Shown: piece after piece, positions 25,314 to 33,310 of the stretch
Numbering within the stretch: position 1 is the stretch's first letter
Layout of the letters: every line of letters starts with the position of its first letter
From: Geodermatophilus pulveris
GTDB taxonomy: Bacteria > Actinomycetota > Actinomycetes > Mycobacteriales > Geodermatophilaceae
DNA length: 64,000 nucleotides
NCBI RefSeq assembly: GCF_900188375.1
Contig: NZ_FZOO01000008.1
Span: forward strand, 124,001-188,000
Direction of reading: 5' to 3'
Made by a program: the position numbers and the translations under genes
The notes under the pieces: model-generated
Seen by the model: the letters and a program-made list of their open reading frames with translations, nothing else
Databases searched by the model: none
What the model was told of the DNA's origin: nothing

Positions 25314-26420
25314 GTGGCCGGCACCGAGGTGACCCCCTTCCGCGTCGACGTGCCGCAGGCGGACGTCGACGACCTGGCCGACCGGCTGCGGCGCACCCGC
25401 TGGCCGGTCGCCCAGCACCTCGCCGGGGAGCGCGGCATCCCCGTCGAGCGGGTGCGGGAGCTGACCGGGAGGTGGGCGTCGGGCTGGGACTGGCGGGCCC
25501 AGGAGGCGGCGCTCAACGCCTGGCCGCAGGTGGTGACGACGGTCGACGGCACCCGCGTCCACGCGCTGCACGTGCGGTCCCCGGAGCCGGACGCCGTCCC
25601 GCTCGTGCTGCTGCACGGCTGGCCGGGCTCGGTGGTGGAGTTCCTGCGGGTGCTCGGTCCGCTCAGCGACCCGGCGTCCCACGGCGGCGACCGGGCCGAC
25701 GCGGTGCACCTCGTCGTCCCCTCGCTGCCCGGCTTCGGCTTCTCCGGCCCGACGCCGGACGGCGGCTGGACGCCGGCCCGGATGGCCCGCGCGGTGGCCG
25801 AGCTCGTGGCCCGCCTCGGCCACGACCGCTACGTCGTCCACGGCGGCGACTGGGGCTCCCACGTCGGCCGCGACCTCGCCGTCGCCGACGGCGCGCACGT
25901 CGCCGGGCTGCACGTGACCATGACGCCCGGGCCGGCCCCCGACGGCGACCCGGCCGCGGAGCGGAAGGCGGCGCGGTACGCCCGCGAGCTGTCCGGCTAC
26001 GCCAAGGTGCAGGGCACCCGGCCGCTGGCGCTGGCGCCGGCGCTCACCGACTCGCCGGCCGGGCTGCTCGCCTGGGTCGCCGAGCGGTTCGCCGAGTGGA
26101 CCGACCCGGCGAGCGAGGTCGACGTCGACCAGCTGCTCACCAACGCAGCGGTCTACTGGTTCACCCGCACCGGGCCGTCGTCGGCCCAGCTGTACTGGGA
26201 GCGGGCGCACGCGCCGGTGCCCGGCTGGTCGCGGGACGTGCCGACCGGGGTGGCGGTGCTCCCGCACGACCTGTTCCGGCCACCGCGGGCGGCGGTGGCC
26301 GAGGCGGTCGACCTGGTGTCGTGGACGGAGTTCCCGCGGGGCGGCCACTTCGCGGCCATGGAGGTGCCCGGCCTGCTCGTCGAGGAGCTGCGGCGGTTCG
26401 TCCGGGCGGTGGCCCGCTGA
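25314..26420 (+). CDS. Epoxide hydrolase (EHN-type alpha/beta hydrolase)
   Basis: A 368-residue alpha/beta hydrolase of the microsomal epoxide hydrolase type. The N-terminal EHN lid domain (about 1-105) starts TPFRVDVPQADVDDLADRL and includes the W-rich GWDWRAQEAALNAWPQ. The core has oxyanion motif LLHGWPGS, nucleophile Asp in HGGDWGSHVG, and the terminal catalytic His in RGGHFAAME. It probably opens epoxides to diols with unknown substrate. The GTG at 25314 is preceded at 6 nt by CAGGCT, a weak leaderless -10. It stands alone between ackA and a convergent merR gene. Confidence 0.92.
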   Translation: MAGTEVTPFRVDVPQADVDDLADRLRRTRWPVAQHLAGERGIPVERVRELTGRWASGWDWRAQEAALNAWPQVVTTVDGTRVHALHVRSPEPDAVPLVLLHGWPGSVVEFLRVLGPLSDPASHGGDRADAVHLVVPSLPGFGFSGPTPDGGWTPARMARAVAELVARLGHDRYVVHGGDWGSHVGRDLAVADGAHVAGLHVTMTPGPAPDGDPAAERKAARYARELSGYAKVQGTRPLALAPALTDSPAGLLAWVAERFAEWTDPASEVDVDQLLTNAAVYWFTRTGPSSAQLYWERAHAPVPGWSRDVPTGVAVLPHDLFRPPRAAVAEAVDLVSWTEFPRGGHFAAMEVPGLLVEELRRFVRAVAR

Positions 26421-26429
26421 CCGCCGCGG

Positions 26430-26792
26430 TCAGCCGTCCCCGCCGTCCTCGCCGGTCTGCAGCCGGTCGACGGTGGCCTGCAGCCGCTCGGTGTCGGCCC
26501 GGGCGTCGGCCAGCTGGTCCTGCAGGCCGAGGATCACCCCCGCGGAGGCCAGGGTGTGCCCGTCGTCCAGCAGCTGGCGCAGCCGCGCGGCCAGGGTGAG
26601 CTGGTGGCGGGAGTAGCGGCGGTGCCCGCCGGGGGAGCGGTGCGGCTGCAGCACGCCGGCGATGTCCAGGCTGCGCAGGAAGGCCGCCTGGACGCCGAGC
26701 AGGGCGGCGGCCTGGCTCATGGTCAGCGCGGGGTAGTCCGGGTCGTCGAGGCGCCCCACCGGGTCACCGGCGCCGGGTCCGGGTCTGGTCAT
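26430..26792 (-). CDS. MerR-family regulator (HspR-like)
   Basis: A 120-residue MerR-type regulator. The N-terminal helix-turn-helix is ALTMSQAAALLGVQAAFLRSLDIAGVLQPHRSPGGHRRYS, matching HspR-like regulators that recognise inverted repeats in heat-shock promoters, and the C-terminal part is a predicted coiled coil (LQDQLADARADTERLQATVDRLQ). It lies just downstream of hsp20 on the same strand but is separated by a strong hairpin. The likely target is the hsp20 promoter palindrome at 27435-27452 (inference). ATG 26792 has a G-rich ribosome-binding site. Confidence 0.85.
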   Translation of the reverse strand: MTRPGPGAGDPVGRLDDPDYPALTMSQAAALLGVQAAFLRSLDIAGVLQPHRSPGGHRRYSRHQLTLAARLRQLLDDGHTLASAGVILGLQDQLADARADTERLQATVDRLQTGEDGGDG

Positions 26793-26836
26793 GGCGGTCC
26801 CCCGATCTCGGGTCGAACGGGGCGTCCGGGATGCAC

Positions 26837-26866
26837 GAGGGCCGGGTCCGCGCGGACCCGGCCCTC
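26837..26866 (-). terminator. Perfect hairpin between hsp20 and merR
   Basis: A 13-bp perfect stem (26837-26849 with 26854-26866) around GCGC. It separates hsp20 from the downstream merR gene, so readthrough into merR would be limited. Confidence 0.75.
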
Positions 26867-26883
26867 GCAGGCGGCGCCGTCGA

Positions 26884-27381
26884 TCAGCTCTCGACCGACT
26901 TCTGCCCGGTCGACTCGCCCTCGATGGTGCGGTGCTCCACCGTCGCCGGGGCGTCGGCGCGGGTGACCGTGATCTTCCGGGAGCGCGCCTTCTCGGCGAC
27001 CGGGATGCTCACGGTCAGCACGCCGTCGTGGTAGCTCGCCTCCAGCCGCTCGGTGTCCAGACTCCGGCCGAGGACGAGCTGGCGGGTGTAGCTGCCGTAC
27101 GGCCGCTCGGCGATCGCCCACTCCGCGTTCTCCAGCTGCGGTACCGAGCGCTCGGCGGTCACGGTCAGCGTGGTGCCCTCGACCTGCAGGTCGATCGAGC
27201 CGGGGTCGACGCCGGGCAGGTCGAAGTGGGCGACGAAGTTGTCGCCGACCCGGTAGGCGTCCATCGGCATGCCCGACAGGGGGCGGGCGGTCAGCGACCC
27301 GGCCCGGCCGGCGAGCTGGTCCAGCGCGCGGAAGGCGGCGGACGTGGCGGCGAACGGGTCGTAGGCGGTCAGCATGGCCAT
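26884..27381 (-). CDS. Hsp20/alpha-crystallin-family small heat-shock protein
   Basis: ATP-independent chaperone of 165 residues that holds unfolding proteins. The alpha-crystallin domain spans about residues 40-140 (MDAYRVGDNFVAHFDLPGVDPGSIDLQVEGTT at its start is a longer stretch than the family core). It ends with the diagnostic ASYHDGVLTVSIPVAEKARSRKI segment, whose EASYHDGVLTVSIP matches the A-x-x-x-n-GVL motif. Start ATG 27381 lies downstream of a clear sigma-70-type promoter with an operator over its start region. A MerR regulator gene follows. Expression is probably heat- or unfolding-responsive. Confidence 0.95.
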   Translation of the reverse strand: MAMLTAYDPFAATSAAFRALDQLAGRAGSLTARPLSGMPMDAYRVGDNFVAHFDLPGVDPGSIDLQVEGTTLTVTAERSVPQLENAEWAIAERPYGSYTRQLVLGRSLDTERLEASYHDGVLTVSIPVAEKARSRKITVTRADAPATVEHRTIEGESTGQKSVES

Positions 27382-27434
27382 GGCTGTGCAACCTCCTGGT
27401 GTCGTGCTGGTCAGGTTCGCTGCCCGAGGTGTAC

Positions 27435-27452
27435 CTCTAGTGGCCAGTAGAG
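27435..27452. promoter_or_regulatory. 18-bp inverted repeat at the hsp20 promoter
   Basis: CTCTAGTGGCCAGTAGAG is symmetric at 16 of 18 positions. It abuts and overlaps the -10, exactly where a repressor would block initiation. The arms differ from the HAIR consensus CTTGAGT, so assignment to the nearby MerR protein is inference. Confidence 0.6.
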
Positions 27453-27479
27453 ATTACCTCGGTCGCGCACCCGAGTAAA
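27451..27479 (-). promoter_or_regulatory. hsp20 promoter
   Basis: On the minus strand, -35 TTTACT (27474-27479) and -10 TAATCT (27451-27456) are separated by 17 bp. This is one of the best sigma-70-like promoters in the window and stands out as an AT-rich patch. Confidence 0.75.
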
Positions 27480-27561
27480 CGTCTGTCGCGCAGGTTTGTT
27501 CCCGCGGGTCCGGCCCGCCCCGTCGCGCGTGATCTCCCGCCCGGCGGGGCAGGACAGGTCC

Positions 27562-27984
27562 GTGGACGACACCGGAGCACAGCGGGCGCAGGGGGGACCG
27601 GAGCGGCACGGGCGGGGTGACCAGGAGCCGCAGGTGGTCACCGCCCTGGACGGCGACGTCGCGACGTCGACCGTGCAGGGCGAGTTCACCGGGGAGGCCC
27701 GCCGGCCGCTGGTGCGGACCATCACCGACCTGCTGCTCGGCCGGCCGCACCTGCGGCAGGTGCGGCTGGACCTGCGCGGGGTCACCTACCTCAACTCCGC
27801 CGGCATGGCGGTGCTCGTGCAGCTGCAGAAGCTCTGCCAGCCGCGCGGGGTGGAGGTCGTGCTGGTCTCCCCGCCGGCGGCGGTCGCCCGGCCGCTGCAG
27901 CTGTCCGGCCTGTGGCTGCGCTTCACCGTGGAGCAGCAGCCGGTCCTCGCCGACGACCGGGTCGACCGGGAGGGCGGCGGCTGA
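27562..27984 (+). CDS. STAS-domain anti-sigma factor antagonist-like protein
   Basis: A 140-residue protein whose core (about 30-130) is a STAS domain: VVTALDGDVATSTVQGEF, then VRLDLRGVTYLNSAGMAVLVQL, with the serine of the NSAG motif where SpoIIAA/RsbV-type antagonists are phosphorylated. It could release a sigma factor by binding an anti-sigma kinase, but none is encoded nearby. The N-terminal 30 residues are polar and disordered-looking. GTG 27562 follows AGGACAGG; a start further downstream at the STAS domain is possible. Divergent from the hsp20 gene, suggesting a shared stress setting. Confidence 0.82.
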   Translation: MDDTGAQRAQGGPERHGRGDQEPQVVTALDGDVATSTVQGEFTGEARRPLVRTITDLLLGRPHLRQVRLDLRGVTYLNSAGMAVLVQLQKLCQPRGVEVVLVSPPAAVARPLQLSGLWLRFTVEQQPVLADDRVDREGGG

Positions 27985-28022
27985 GACGCGGTGTCGGGCG
28001 CCCCGGACGGAGGGCGGGCTCC

Positions 28023-28028
28023 TAGCCT
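28023..28028 (+). promoter_or_regulatory. -10 element TAGCCT for leaderless yibE/F-type gene
   Basis: TAGCCT is 6 nt before GTG 28035; there is no ribosome-binding site. Confidence 0.45.
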
Positions 28029-28034
28029 GACCGG

Positions 28035-29321
28035 GTGCCGCCGAGCCACCCCCACAGCCACGGTCCCGACCCGGACGCCCCGCCGCCGAGCCCGGAGGTC
28101 CTCGCCCGCCGCCGGCGGGCGGTCTGGCTGATGCTGCTGCTGCTCGTGCCGGTCGGGCTGGCCACGGTCGCCGGCCTGGTGGTGCTGTGGCCCGCCGACG
28201 GGCCGACCCGGGCCGAGCAGGCCGCCGAGCTGTTCCTCCCGCCGGGCACCACCTACCCGGAGGCGGAGGTGTCCACCGTCGAGCCCTACGACTGCTCGGT
28301 CCCCGGCGGGGAGGGGCAGGTGGCCCAGCAGCTCACCTGCGCCACCGTCGTCGTCGAGGTGCTCGACGGCGACGGCGCGGGGGAGTTCCAGCGGCTGGAC
28401 CTCACCGCCGACATCTACGCCGCCGGCATCGCCGAGGGCGACGTCCTCGTGCTCACCCGGGACCCCGGGGCCGAGGGCGGGGCGGGGTACGGCTTCTACG
28501 ACTACGACCGCGACCTGCCGATGGTCGCCCTCACCGTCGCCTTCGCCGTCGTCACCGTGGCCGTGGCCCGGCTGCGCGGCCTGGCCGCCCTGGTCGGGCT
28601 GGCCTTCGCCTTCGCCGTGCTGCTGCAGTTCCTGCTGCCCGGGCTGCTCGGGGACTCCTCGCCCACGCTGGTCAGCCTGGTCGGCTCGGCGGCGATCATG
28701 TTCGTCGTCCTCTACCTGGCGCACGGCTTCTCCGCGCGGACGACGACGGCGCTGGTCGGCACGCTGTTCGGGCTGGCGCTGGTGGCCGTGCTCGGCGCGG
28801 TGTCGGTGGCGGCGGCCCGGCTGACCGGGCTGACCAGCGAGGAGACCGTGCAGCTGCAGACCTTCGACCCGGCCATCGACTTCTCCGGCGTGGTGCTCGC
28901 CGGCGTGGTGGTCGCCGGGCTCGGCGTGCTCAACGACGTCACGATCACCCAGGCCTCGGCGATCTGGCAGCTGCACGAGGTGGACCCGGCGATGGGCTGG
29001 CGGGAGCTGTACCGCCGCGGCATGGCGGTCGGCCGCGACCACATCGCCTCCACCGTCTACACGATCGTGTTCGCCTACGCCGGGGCCTCGCTGCCGCTGC
29101 TCATGCTCTTCGAGATCTACGCCCAGCCGTGGGACGTCGTCCTCACCAGCGCAGGCCTGGCCGAGGAGGTGATCCGCACGCTGGTCGGCTCCATCGCGCT
29201 GGTGCTCGCCGTGCCGGTGACCACCGTGGCCGGCGCCTTCTTCGCCACGGCCGCCGGCACCGCGGCCGGCGCGGCGACCGAGCGGCGGGTCACCGCGCTG
29301 CGCGCCCGGCTCGCCCGGTGA
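28035..29321 (+). CDS. YibE/F-family membrane protein
   Basis: Polytopic membrane protein of 428 residues of the YibE/F family, whose function is unknown. After a His/Pro-rich cytoplasmic N-terminus comes a membrane helix (about 33-55), an extracytoplasmic domain of about 100 residues (PPGTTYPEAEVSTVEPYDC), then about seven helices with family segments VVLYLAHGFSARTTTALVGTLFGL, GLGVLNDVTITQASAIWQL and ASTVYTIVFAYAGASLPLLMLF. GTG 28035 is a probable leaderless start. The stop overlaps the methyltransferase gene by four bases. Confidence 0.9.
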   Translation: MPPSHPHSHGPDPDAPPPSPEVLARRRRAVWLMLLLLVPVGLATVAGLVVLWPADGPTRAEQAAELFLPPGTTYPEAEVSTVEPYDCSVPGGEGQVAQQLTCATVVVEVLDGDGAGEFQRLDLTADIYAAGIAEGDVLVLTRDPGAEGGAGYGFYDYDRDLPMVALTVAFAVVTVAVARLRGLAALVGLAFAFAVLLQFLLPGLLGDSSPTLVSLVGSAAIMFVVLYLAHGFSARTTTALVGTLFGLALVAVLGAVSVAAARLTGLTSEETVQLQTFDPAIDFSGVVLAGVVVAGLGVLNDVTITQASAIWQLHEVDPAMGWRELYRRGMAVGRDHIASTVYTIVFAYAGASLPLLMLFEIYAQPWDVVLTSAGLAEEVIRTLVGSIALVLAVPVTTVAGAFFATAAGTAAGAATERRVTALRARLAR

Positions 29322-29947
29322 GCCAGGCCGTGCCCGACTTGCTGGACGCCGCCCGCGCCGCGCCCGGCTTCATGCCCGACGACGAGGGGACGGCGCTGTA
29401 CGCGGCGGCCCGCGCGGTCGCCGTCCCCGGGCCGCTGCTGGAGGTGGGCAGCTGGATGGGCCGGTCGGCGCTGTACCTGGCCGCCGCGGCGCGGGAGACC
29501 GGCCGGGTGGTGGTGACCGTCGACCACCACCGGGGCTCCGAGGAGCACCAGCCCGGCTGGGAGTACCACGACCCGGCGCTGGTCGACCCCGCCGTCGGGC
29601 TGCTGGACACCCTGCCGCGGTTCCGCCGGACCATCGCCGACGCCGGCGCCGAGGACGTCGTCATCGCCGTCGTCGGCCGCTCGGAGGCCGTCGCCCCGCT
29701 GTGGGCCACCCCGCTGGCGCTGCTGTTCCTCGACGGCAGCCACACCGAGGAGTCCGCCCGCCGCGACCAGGACGCCTGGGTGGCCAAGCTGGCCGTCGGC
29801 GGCACGCTGGCCATCCACGACGTCTTCCCCGACCCCGCCGACGGCGGGCAGGCCCCCTACGGCGTCTACCGGCGGGTGCTCGCGTCGGGGGCGTTCAGCG
29901 AGCTGCCCGGCACCGGCTCGCTGCGGCTGCTGCGCCGTGAGCACTGA
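29318..29947 (+). CDS. Class I SAM-dependent methyltransferase-like protein
   Basis: A 209-residue cytosolic protein of the methyltransferase_24 type. The SAM-binding loop is LLEVGSWMGRSALYLA near residue 42, followed by VVVTVDHHRGSEEHQ and LLFLDGSHTEESARRD, the characteristic acidic-His strand of this family. The acceptor is unknown; some relatives act on sugars. GTG 29318 overlaps the YibE/F stop, and the stop lies inside the first codons of the DksA-like gene, so the three genes form one operon. Confidence 0.85.
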   Translation: MSQAVPDLLDAARAAPGFMPDDEGTALYAAARAVAVPGPLLEVGSWMGRSALYLAAAARETGRVVVTVDHHRGSEEHQPGWEYHDPALVDPAVGLLDTLPRFRRTIADAGAEDVVIAVVGRSEAVAPLWATPLALLFLDGSHTEESARRDQDAWVAKLAVGGTLAIHDVFPDPADGGQAPYGVYRRVLASGAFSELPGTGSLRLLRREH

Positions 29948-30269
29948 GGACCCGCTGGCCCGGGAGCGGGCCGCGGCACTCGCCCAGATCGCCGCGCTGA
30001 CCGGCGAGTTCGACCAGGTCGTCGACGCGTCGAGGCAGTCCAACGCCGACGACGAGCACGACCCCGAGGGCGCCACGATCGCCTTCGAGCGCCAGCAGGT
30101 CGCCGCGTTGCTGGCCTCGGCGCGCCGCCGGCTGGCCGACGTCGAGGCGGTCCTGGAGCGGCGGGCGGCCGGCGGCTACGGCGTGTGCGAGACCTGCGGC
30201 CGGCCGATCGCGCCCGAGCGGCTGGCCGCCCGCCCCGCGGCGCGCACCTGCATCACCTGCGCCCGCTGA
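29937..30269 (+). CDS. DksA/TraR-family zinc-finger protein
   Basis: A 110-residue protein with an N-terminal coiled-coil hairpin (about 5-75) and a C4 zinc finger, CETCGRP then CITC (about 84-109), the DksA/TraR arrangement. Such proteins can enter the RNA polymerase secondary channel; in actinobacteria, short versions (RbpA-independent) are poorly characterised. Tip residues that DksA uses are not identifiable here. GTG 29937 overlaps the methyltransferase 3' end by 11 bases; last gene before a convergent glycosyltransferase operon. Confidence 0.87.
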   Translation: MSTEDPLARERAAALAQIAALTGEFDQVVDASRQSNADDEHDPEGATIAFERQQVAALLASARRRLADVEAVLERRAAGGYGVCETCGRPIAPERLAARPAARTCITCAR

Positions 30270-30279
30270 CAGGCTCGGC

Positions 30280-30384
30280 GTAGGCATGGGAGGCGTAGGC
30301 ATGGGAGGCGTAGGCATGGGAGGCGTAGGCATGGGAGGCGTAGGCATGGGAGGCGTAGGCATGGGAGGCGTAGACACAGGAGGC
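30280..30384. repeat. 15-bp tandem repeat, six perfect copies plus one degenerate
   Basis: GTAGGCATGGGAGGC is repeated six times without change (30280-30369), followed by a seventh copy with three substitutions (30370-30384). It lies between convergent genes, in no supported reading frame. Perfect copies suggest recent expansion; copy number would be expected to vary among strains. Confidence 0.95.
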
Positions 30385-30425
30385 AATGCCCGCGGATCGA
30401 CCCCCGCGGACGGGTGCATCGCCTC
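30380..30425. terminator. Hairpin between convergent operons
   Basis: GAGGCAATGC-CCCG pairs with CGGGTGCATCGCCTC (one mismatch, one bulge) across a C/G-rich loop that itself contains CCGCGG. It immediately follows the tandem repeat and can serve both the DksA-side and the glycosyltransferase-side transcripts. Confidence 0.55.
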
Positions 30426-30440
30426 CTCTGCCCGGTTGCG

Positions 30441-31376
30441 TCAGCTCACGTAGCGGCGGGCGGTCGAGGTGCGCTGGGCGTGCTCGAGTGCGACGAAGCG
30501 GGCCTCGGCGTGGGCGGGCAGCACCCGCCGCTCGCGCAGCACCCAGGGGATCCCGCGCACCGCGGCCAGCAGCCCCTGCGCGGTCACCCGGTCGCGGGGC
30601 AGGGTGCGCAGCAGGTGGCCGGTGCGGCGCAGCGCGGGGCGCACCGGGCGGCGCAGCCACGTCGTCCACAGGGTGTTGCGGATGCCGTCGCGGCGCCGCC
30701 GGTGCGAGTCGCGGGCCCTCGACGCCTGGTGGTGCACGGTGAGCTGCGGCAGGTAGCACAGCTCCCAGCCGGCGGCGGCCAGGTCGCCGGCCATCAGCTC
30801 CTCCTCGCCGCCCAGCCACAGCCGCGCGCAGAACCCGCCGACCTCGGTGAACGCCTCCCGTCGCAGCACCGAGGCGCCCGCGAGGAAGGAGCCCAGCGCC
30901 GGGCCGGGCAGCCAGTCGGCGCCGCGCACGGGGGAGTCCCGCAGCTCCGGCACGATCGGGTCCTCCCGGCCGCCGGGCTCGACGAGGATCCGCGCGGTCA
31001 CCACCGCCAGCCGCGGGTGGGCGTCCAGCACGTCGGCGGCGGTGCGCAGCGAGCCGGGGTCCCACCAGGTGTCGTCGTCGCAGAAGGCCACGTAGGGGGT
31101 GTCCACCCGGGCCACCCCCACGTTGCGGCCGACCGCGCCGAGGTTGTCCGGGCTGGCGACCAGCTCCACCTGCGGGAACCGCCCGGCCACCGCCTGCGCC
31201 GTCCCGTCGGTGGAGCCGTTGTCCACGACGACGACGTGCGGCTGCTCGGGCAGCGCCACCAGCCGGGCCAGCGCGCCGAGCACCTCGTCGCGGCGCTGGT
31301 GGGTGATGACGACGACCGACACCCGCGGGTCGCGGCCGGTCCCGACCTCGCGCGGCCGGGGCTGCGTGGCGGTCAC
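30441..31376 (-). CDS. Family 2 glycosyltransferase
   Basis: GT-A fold glycosyltransferase of 311 residues. The N-terminal VSVVVITHQRRDEVLGAL, VVVDNGSTDGT and the metal-binding FCDDDTWW are the GT2 signatures, and GGEEELMAGDLA fits the acceptor/base region. It is cytosolic with no membrane helix. It is closely similar in layout to the next gene (FADDDSWW), so the two are probably a tandem duplication that has diverged. GTG 31376 overlaps the upstream gene's stop by four bases. Last gene of a five-gene operon probably building a glycan or glycolipid. Confidence 0.92.
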   Translation of the reverse strand: MTATQPRPREVGTGRDPRVSVVVITHQRRDEVLGALARLVALPEQPHVVVVDNGSTDGTAQAVAGRFPQVELVASPDNLGAVGRNVGVARVDTPYVAFCDDDTWWDPGSLRTAADVLDAHPRLAVVTARILVEPGGREDPIVPELRDSPVRGADWLPGPALGSFLAGASVLRREAFTEVGGFCARLWLGGEEELMAGDLAAAGWELCYLPQLTVHHQASRARDSHRRRRDGIRNTLWTTWLRRPVRPALRRTGHLLRTLPRDRVTAQGLLAAVRGIPWVLRERRVLPAHAEARFVALEHAQRTSTARRYVS

Positions 31377-32224
31377 GCCGCCTCCGCCAGCACGCGCAGG
31401 TCGGCGCGCACCCGCTCGGGGACGACCCGGCGGCGGCGCAGCGCGGCCGGCACCTCCGGCAGCGCGCGCAGCAGCCCCCGCCGCTCCGGACCGGTGCGCA
31501 GCGCGGTCAGCGCCAGCCGCGACACCTCCGGCCACGGCCGGCGCATGACGGCGGTGAGCAGCCGGCTGCGCCAGATCGCCGTCCGCCGCACCTCCGGGGC
31601 GTGCCGCCGCGTGGAGGGGTGGTGGTGCACGGTGACGGAGTCGACGTAGGCGATGCCCCAGCCGGCCGCGGCGAGGTCCAGGGACAGCCGCTCCTCCTCG
31701 CCGGGGAACCGGACCACGGGGTCGAACCCGCCGACGGCGAGGAACGCCTCGGTGCGCACCATCGCGCCGCAGGCGATGAAGCCCAGCAGCGCCGGGCCGG
31801 GCAGGTCGGCCGGCGTGCCCAGCGGGCTGCGGGCCAGCTCGGCGCAGAAGGAGTCCAGCCGCTCCTCGGGGCCGACCAGGATCCGCGCGTTGAGCACTGC
31901 CAGCCGCGGGTGGGCGCGCATGACCTCCACCGCGCGGGCGAGGTCGCCGGGCGCCCACCAGGAGTCGTCGTCGGCGAAGGCGACGAACTCGGTGCCGGCC
32001 CGCTCGACGCCGAGCGTGCGGGCGTGCGCGCCGACGTTGCGCTCCAGCGGCAGCACGGTGACCGCGGGCAGGGCCGCGCGCACCGCGTCCACGGTGCCGT
32101 CGGTCGAGGCGTTGTCGGCCAGCACCACGGGCGCCTCGTGGCGCGGCAGCGTGGCCAGCAGGTCCTCGCGGCGGTTCTGGCTCATGACGACGACGGCCAC
32201 GTCGCCGGGCCGGGGGGCGTTCAC
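31373..32224 (-). CDS. Family 2 glycosyltransferase (paralogue)
   Basis: Second GT2 enzyme, 283 residues: VAVVVMSQNRREDLLATL, LADNASTDGT, the nucleotide-sugar/metal motif FADDDSWW, and FPGEEERLSLDLAAAGW. It shares order and spacing of motifs, and the C-terminal RR-rich tail, with its downstream neighbour, but differs enough to have its own donor or acceptor. GTG 32224 overlaps the toroid gene's stop and its own stop overlaps the next start, both by four bases. Confidence 0.92.
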   Translation of the reverse strand: MNAPRPGDVAVVVMSQNRREDLLATLPRHEAPVVLADNASTDGTVDAVRAALPAVTVLPLERNVGAHARTLGVERAGTEFVAFADDDSWWAPGDLARAVEVMRAHPRLAVLNARILVGPEERLDSFCAELARSPLGTPADLPGPALLGFIACGAMVRTEAFLAVGGFDPVVRFPGEEERLSLDLAAAGWGIAYVDSVTVHHHPSTRRHAPEVRRTAIWRSRLLTAVMRRPWPEVSRLALTALRTGPERRGLLRALPEVPAALRRRRVVPERVRADLRVLAEAA

Positions 32225-33288
32225 GGCCTCCCTCTGCCCGCGGCGCCGGGCAGCCAACCGGCCGGCTCCTGTGACGTCTCCGTCCCGGCGGCGGGCAGCG
32301 CGCCCGGGTCGGTGAACAGCCCCGACGCGCCGGTGGCGCCGGACAGCGCGTCGGCGGCGAGGACGACGGCGGCCGCGGTCCACGTCGTCCGCTCCACCGG
32401 CCAGCGGGCGTCGTCCGGCCAGACGTAGCCGGTCCAGTACGAGCCGTCGCCGGCCCGCAGGTGCTGCATCGCGGCCACCTGCTCGAGGGCGGCGTCCGGC
32501 CGGCCCGCGGCGGCCAGCGCCAGCGCCAGCTCGCAGGTCTCCGCGCCGGTCACCCACGGCCGGTCGGCGACGCAGCGGGCGCCCAGCCCGGGGACGACGA
32601 ACCGGTCCCAGTCCGCGGCCAGCCGGGCGTCGGCCGGGGCGCCGGTGACCGCCCCGCCGAGCACGGGGTAGTACCAGTCCATCGAGTACCGCGACCGGTC
32701 GGCGAACGCCTCCGGCCGGTCGCGGAGCGCGGCGCCCAGCCCGGTGAGGGCCAGCTCCCAGTCCGGCTGCGGCTCACCCGTCAGGCCGGCGAGGGCGACG
32801 CCGCAGCGCAGCGCCTGGTACAGGCTGGCGTTGCCGGTGAGCAGCGCGGTGTCGTCGGCGGTGCCGTCCGGGCGCAGCGCCCAGCCGACCGCGCCGCCGG
32901 GCAGCTGCATGCGGGTCACCAGGTCCAGGCCGCGCCGCACGGCCGGCCAGGTGCCGGCGACCAGCTCGGCGTCGCCGGTGCACAGCCAGCTGTGCCACAG
33001 GCCGACGGCGAGGTAGCCGGCGTGGTTGCTCTCCGCGGCGCCCGGGGACACCTCGGCGCCGTCCCGGTACTCCGCCGCCCACGACCCGTCCGGCCGCTGC
33101 CGGCGGGCCAGCCACCGGTAGGCCGCCCCGGCGCGGGCGTGCTCGCCGCCGACGTCGAGGGCCATGGCCGCCTCCACCATGTCCCACGGGTCCAGCGGCC
33201 CGCCGCGCGACCACGGCAGCGCGCCGTCGGACTCCTGCTCGGCCGCGATGGCCGCGACGGTGGCCCGCACCTGCTCCCCGCTCAGCAC
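32221..33288 (-). CDS. Alpha/alpha-toroid (prenyltransferase/squalene oxidase-repeat or glycosidase-like) protein
   Basis: A 355-residue protein of repeated helical hairpins. QW-like repeat RRQRPDGSWAAEYRDG near residue 70, LDPWDMVEAAMAL near residue 33, and GSYWTGYVWPDD near residue 290 suggest a six-hairpin toroid as in glucoamylase-like hydrolases or terpene cyclase repeats. No signal peptide is seen, so it acts in the cytosol. The catalytic residues and substrate are not clear. It sits inside a glycosyltransferase operon, 22 bases after the methyltransferase; a role in trimming or modifying the same glycan is inference. Confidence 0.7.
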   Translation of the reverse strand: MLSGEQVRATVAAIAAEQESDGALPWSRGGPLDPWDMVEAAMALDVGGEHARAGAAYRWLARRQRPDGSWAAEYRDGAEVSPGAAESNHAGYLAVGLWHSWLCTGDAELVAGTWPAVRRGLDLVTRMQLPGGAVGWALRPDGTADDTALLTGNASLYQALRCGVALAGLTGEPQPDWELALTGLGAALRDRPEAFADRSRYSMDWYYPVLGGAVTGAPADARLAADWDRFVVPGLGARCVADRPWVTGAETCELALALAAAGRPDAALEQVAAMQHLRAGDGSYWTGYVWPDDARWPVERTTWTAAAVVLAADALSGATGASGLFTDPGALPAAGTETSQEPAGWLPGAAGRGRP

Positions 33289-33310
33289 GCCGGGCAGCTC
33301 GGGGAGCGGC

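Noticed and set aside
30280-30384. CRISPR array or repeat-encoded protein
   Set aside because: Units are adjacent with no spacers, too short for CRISPR, and no cas genes occur; neither VGMGG nor the antisense AYASH frame has a supported start.
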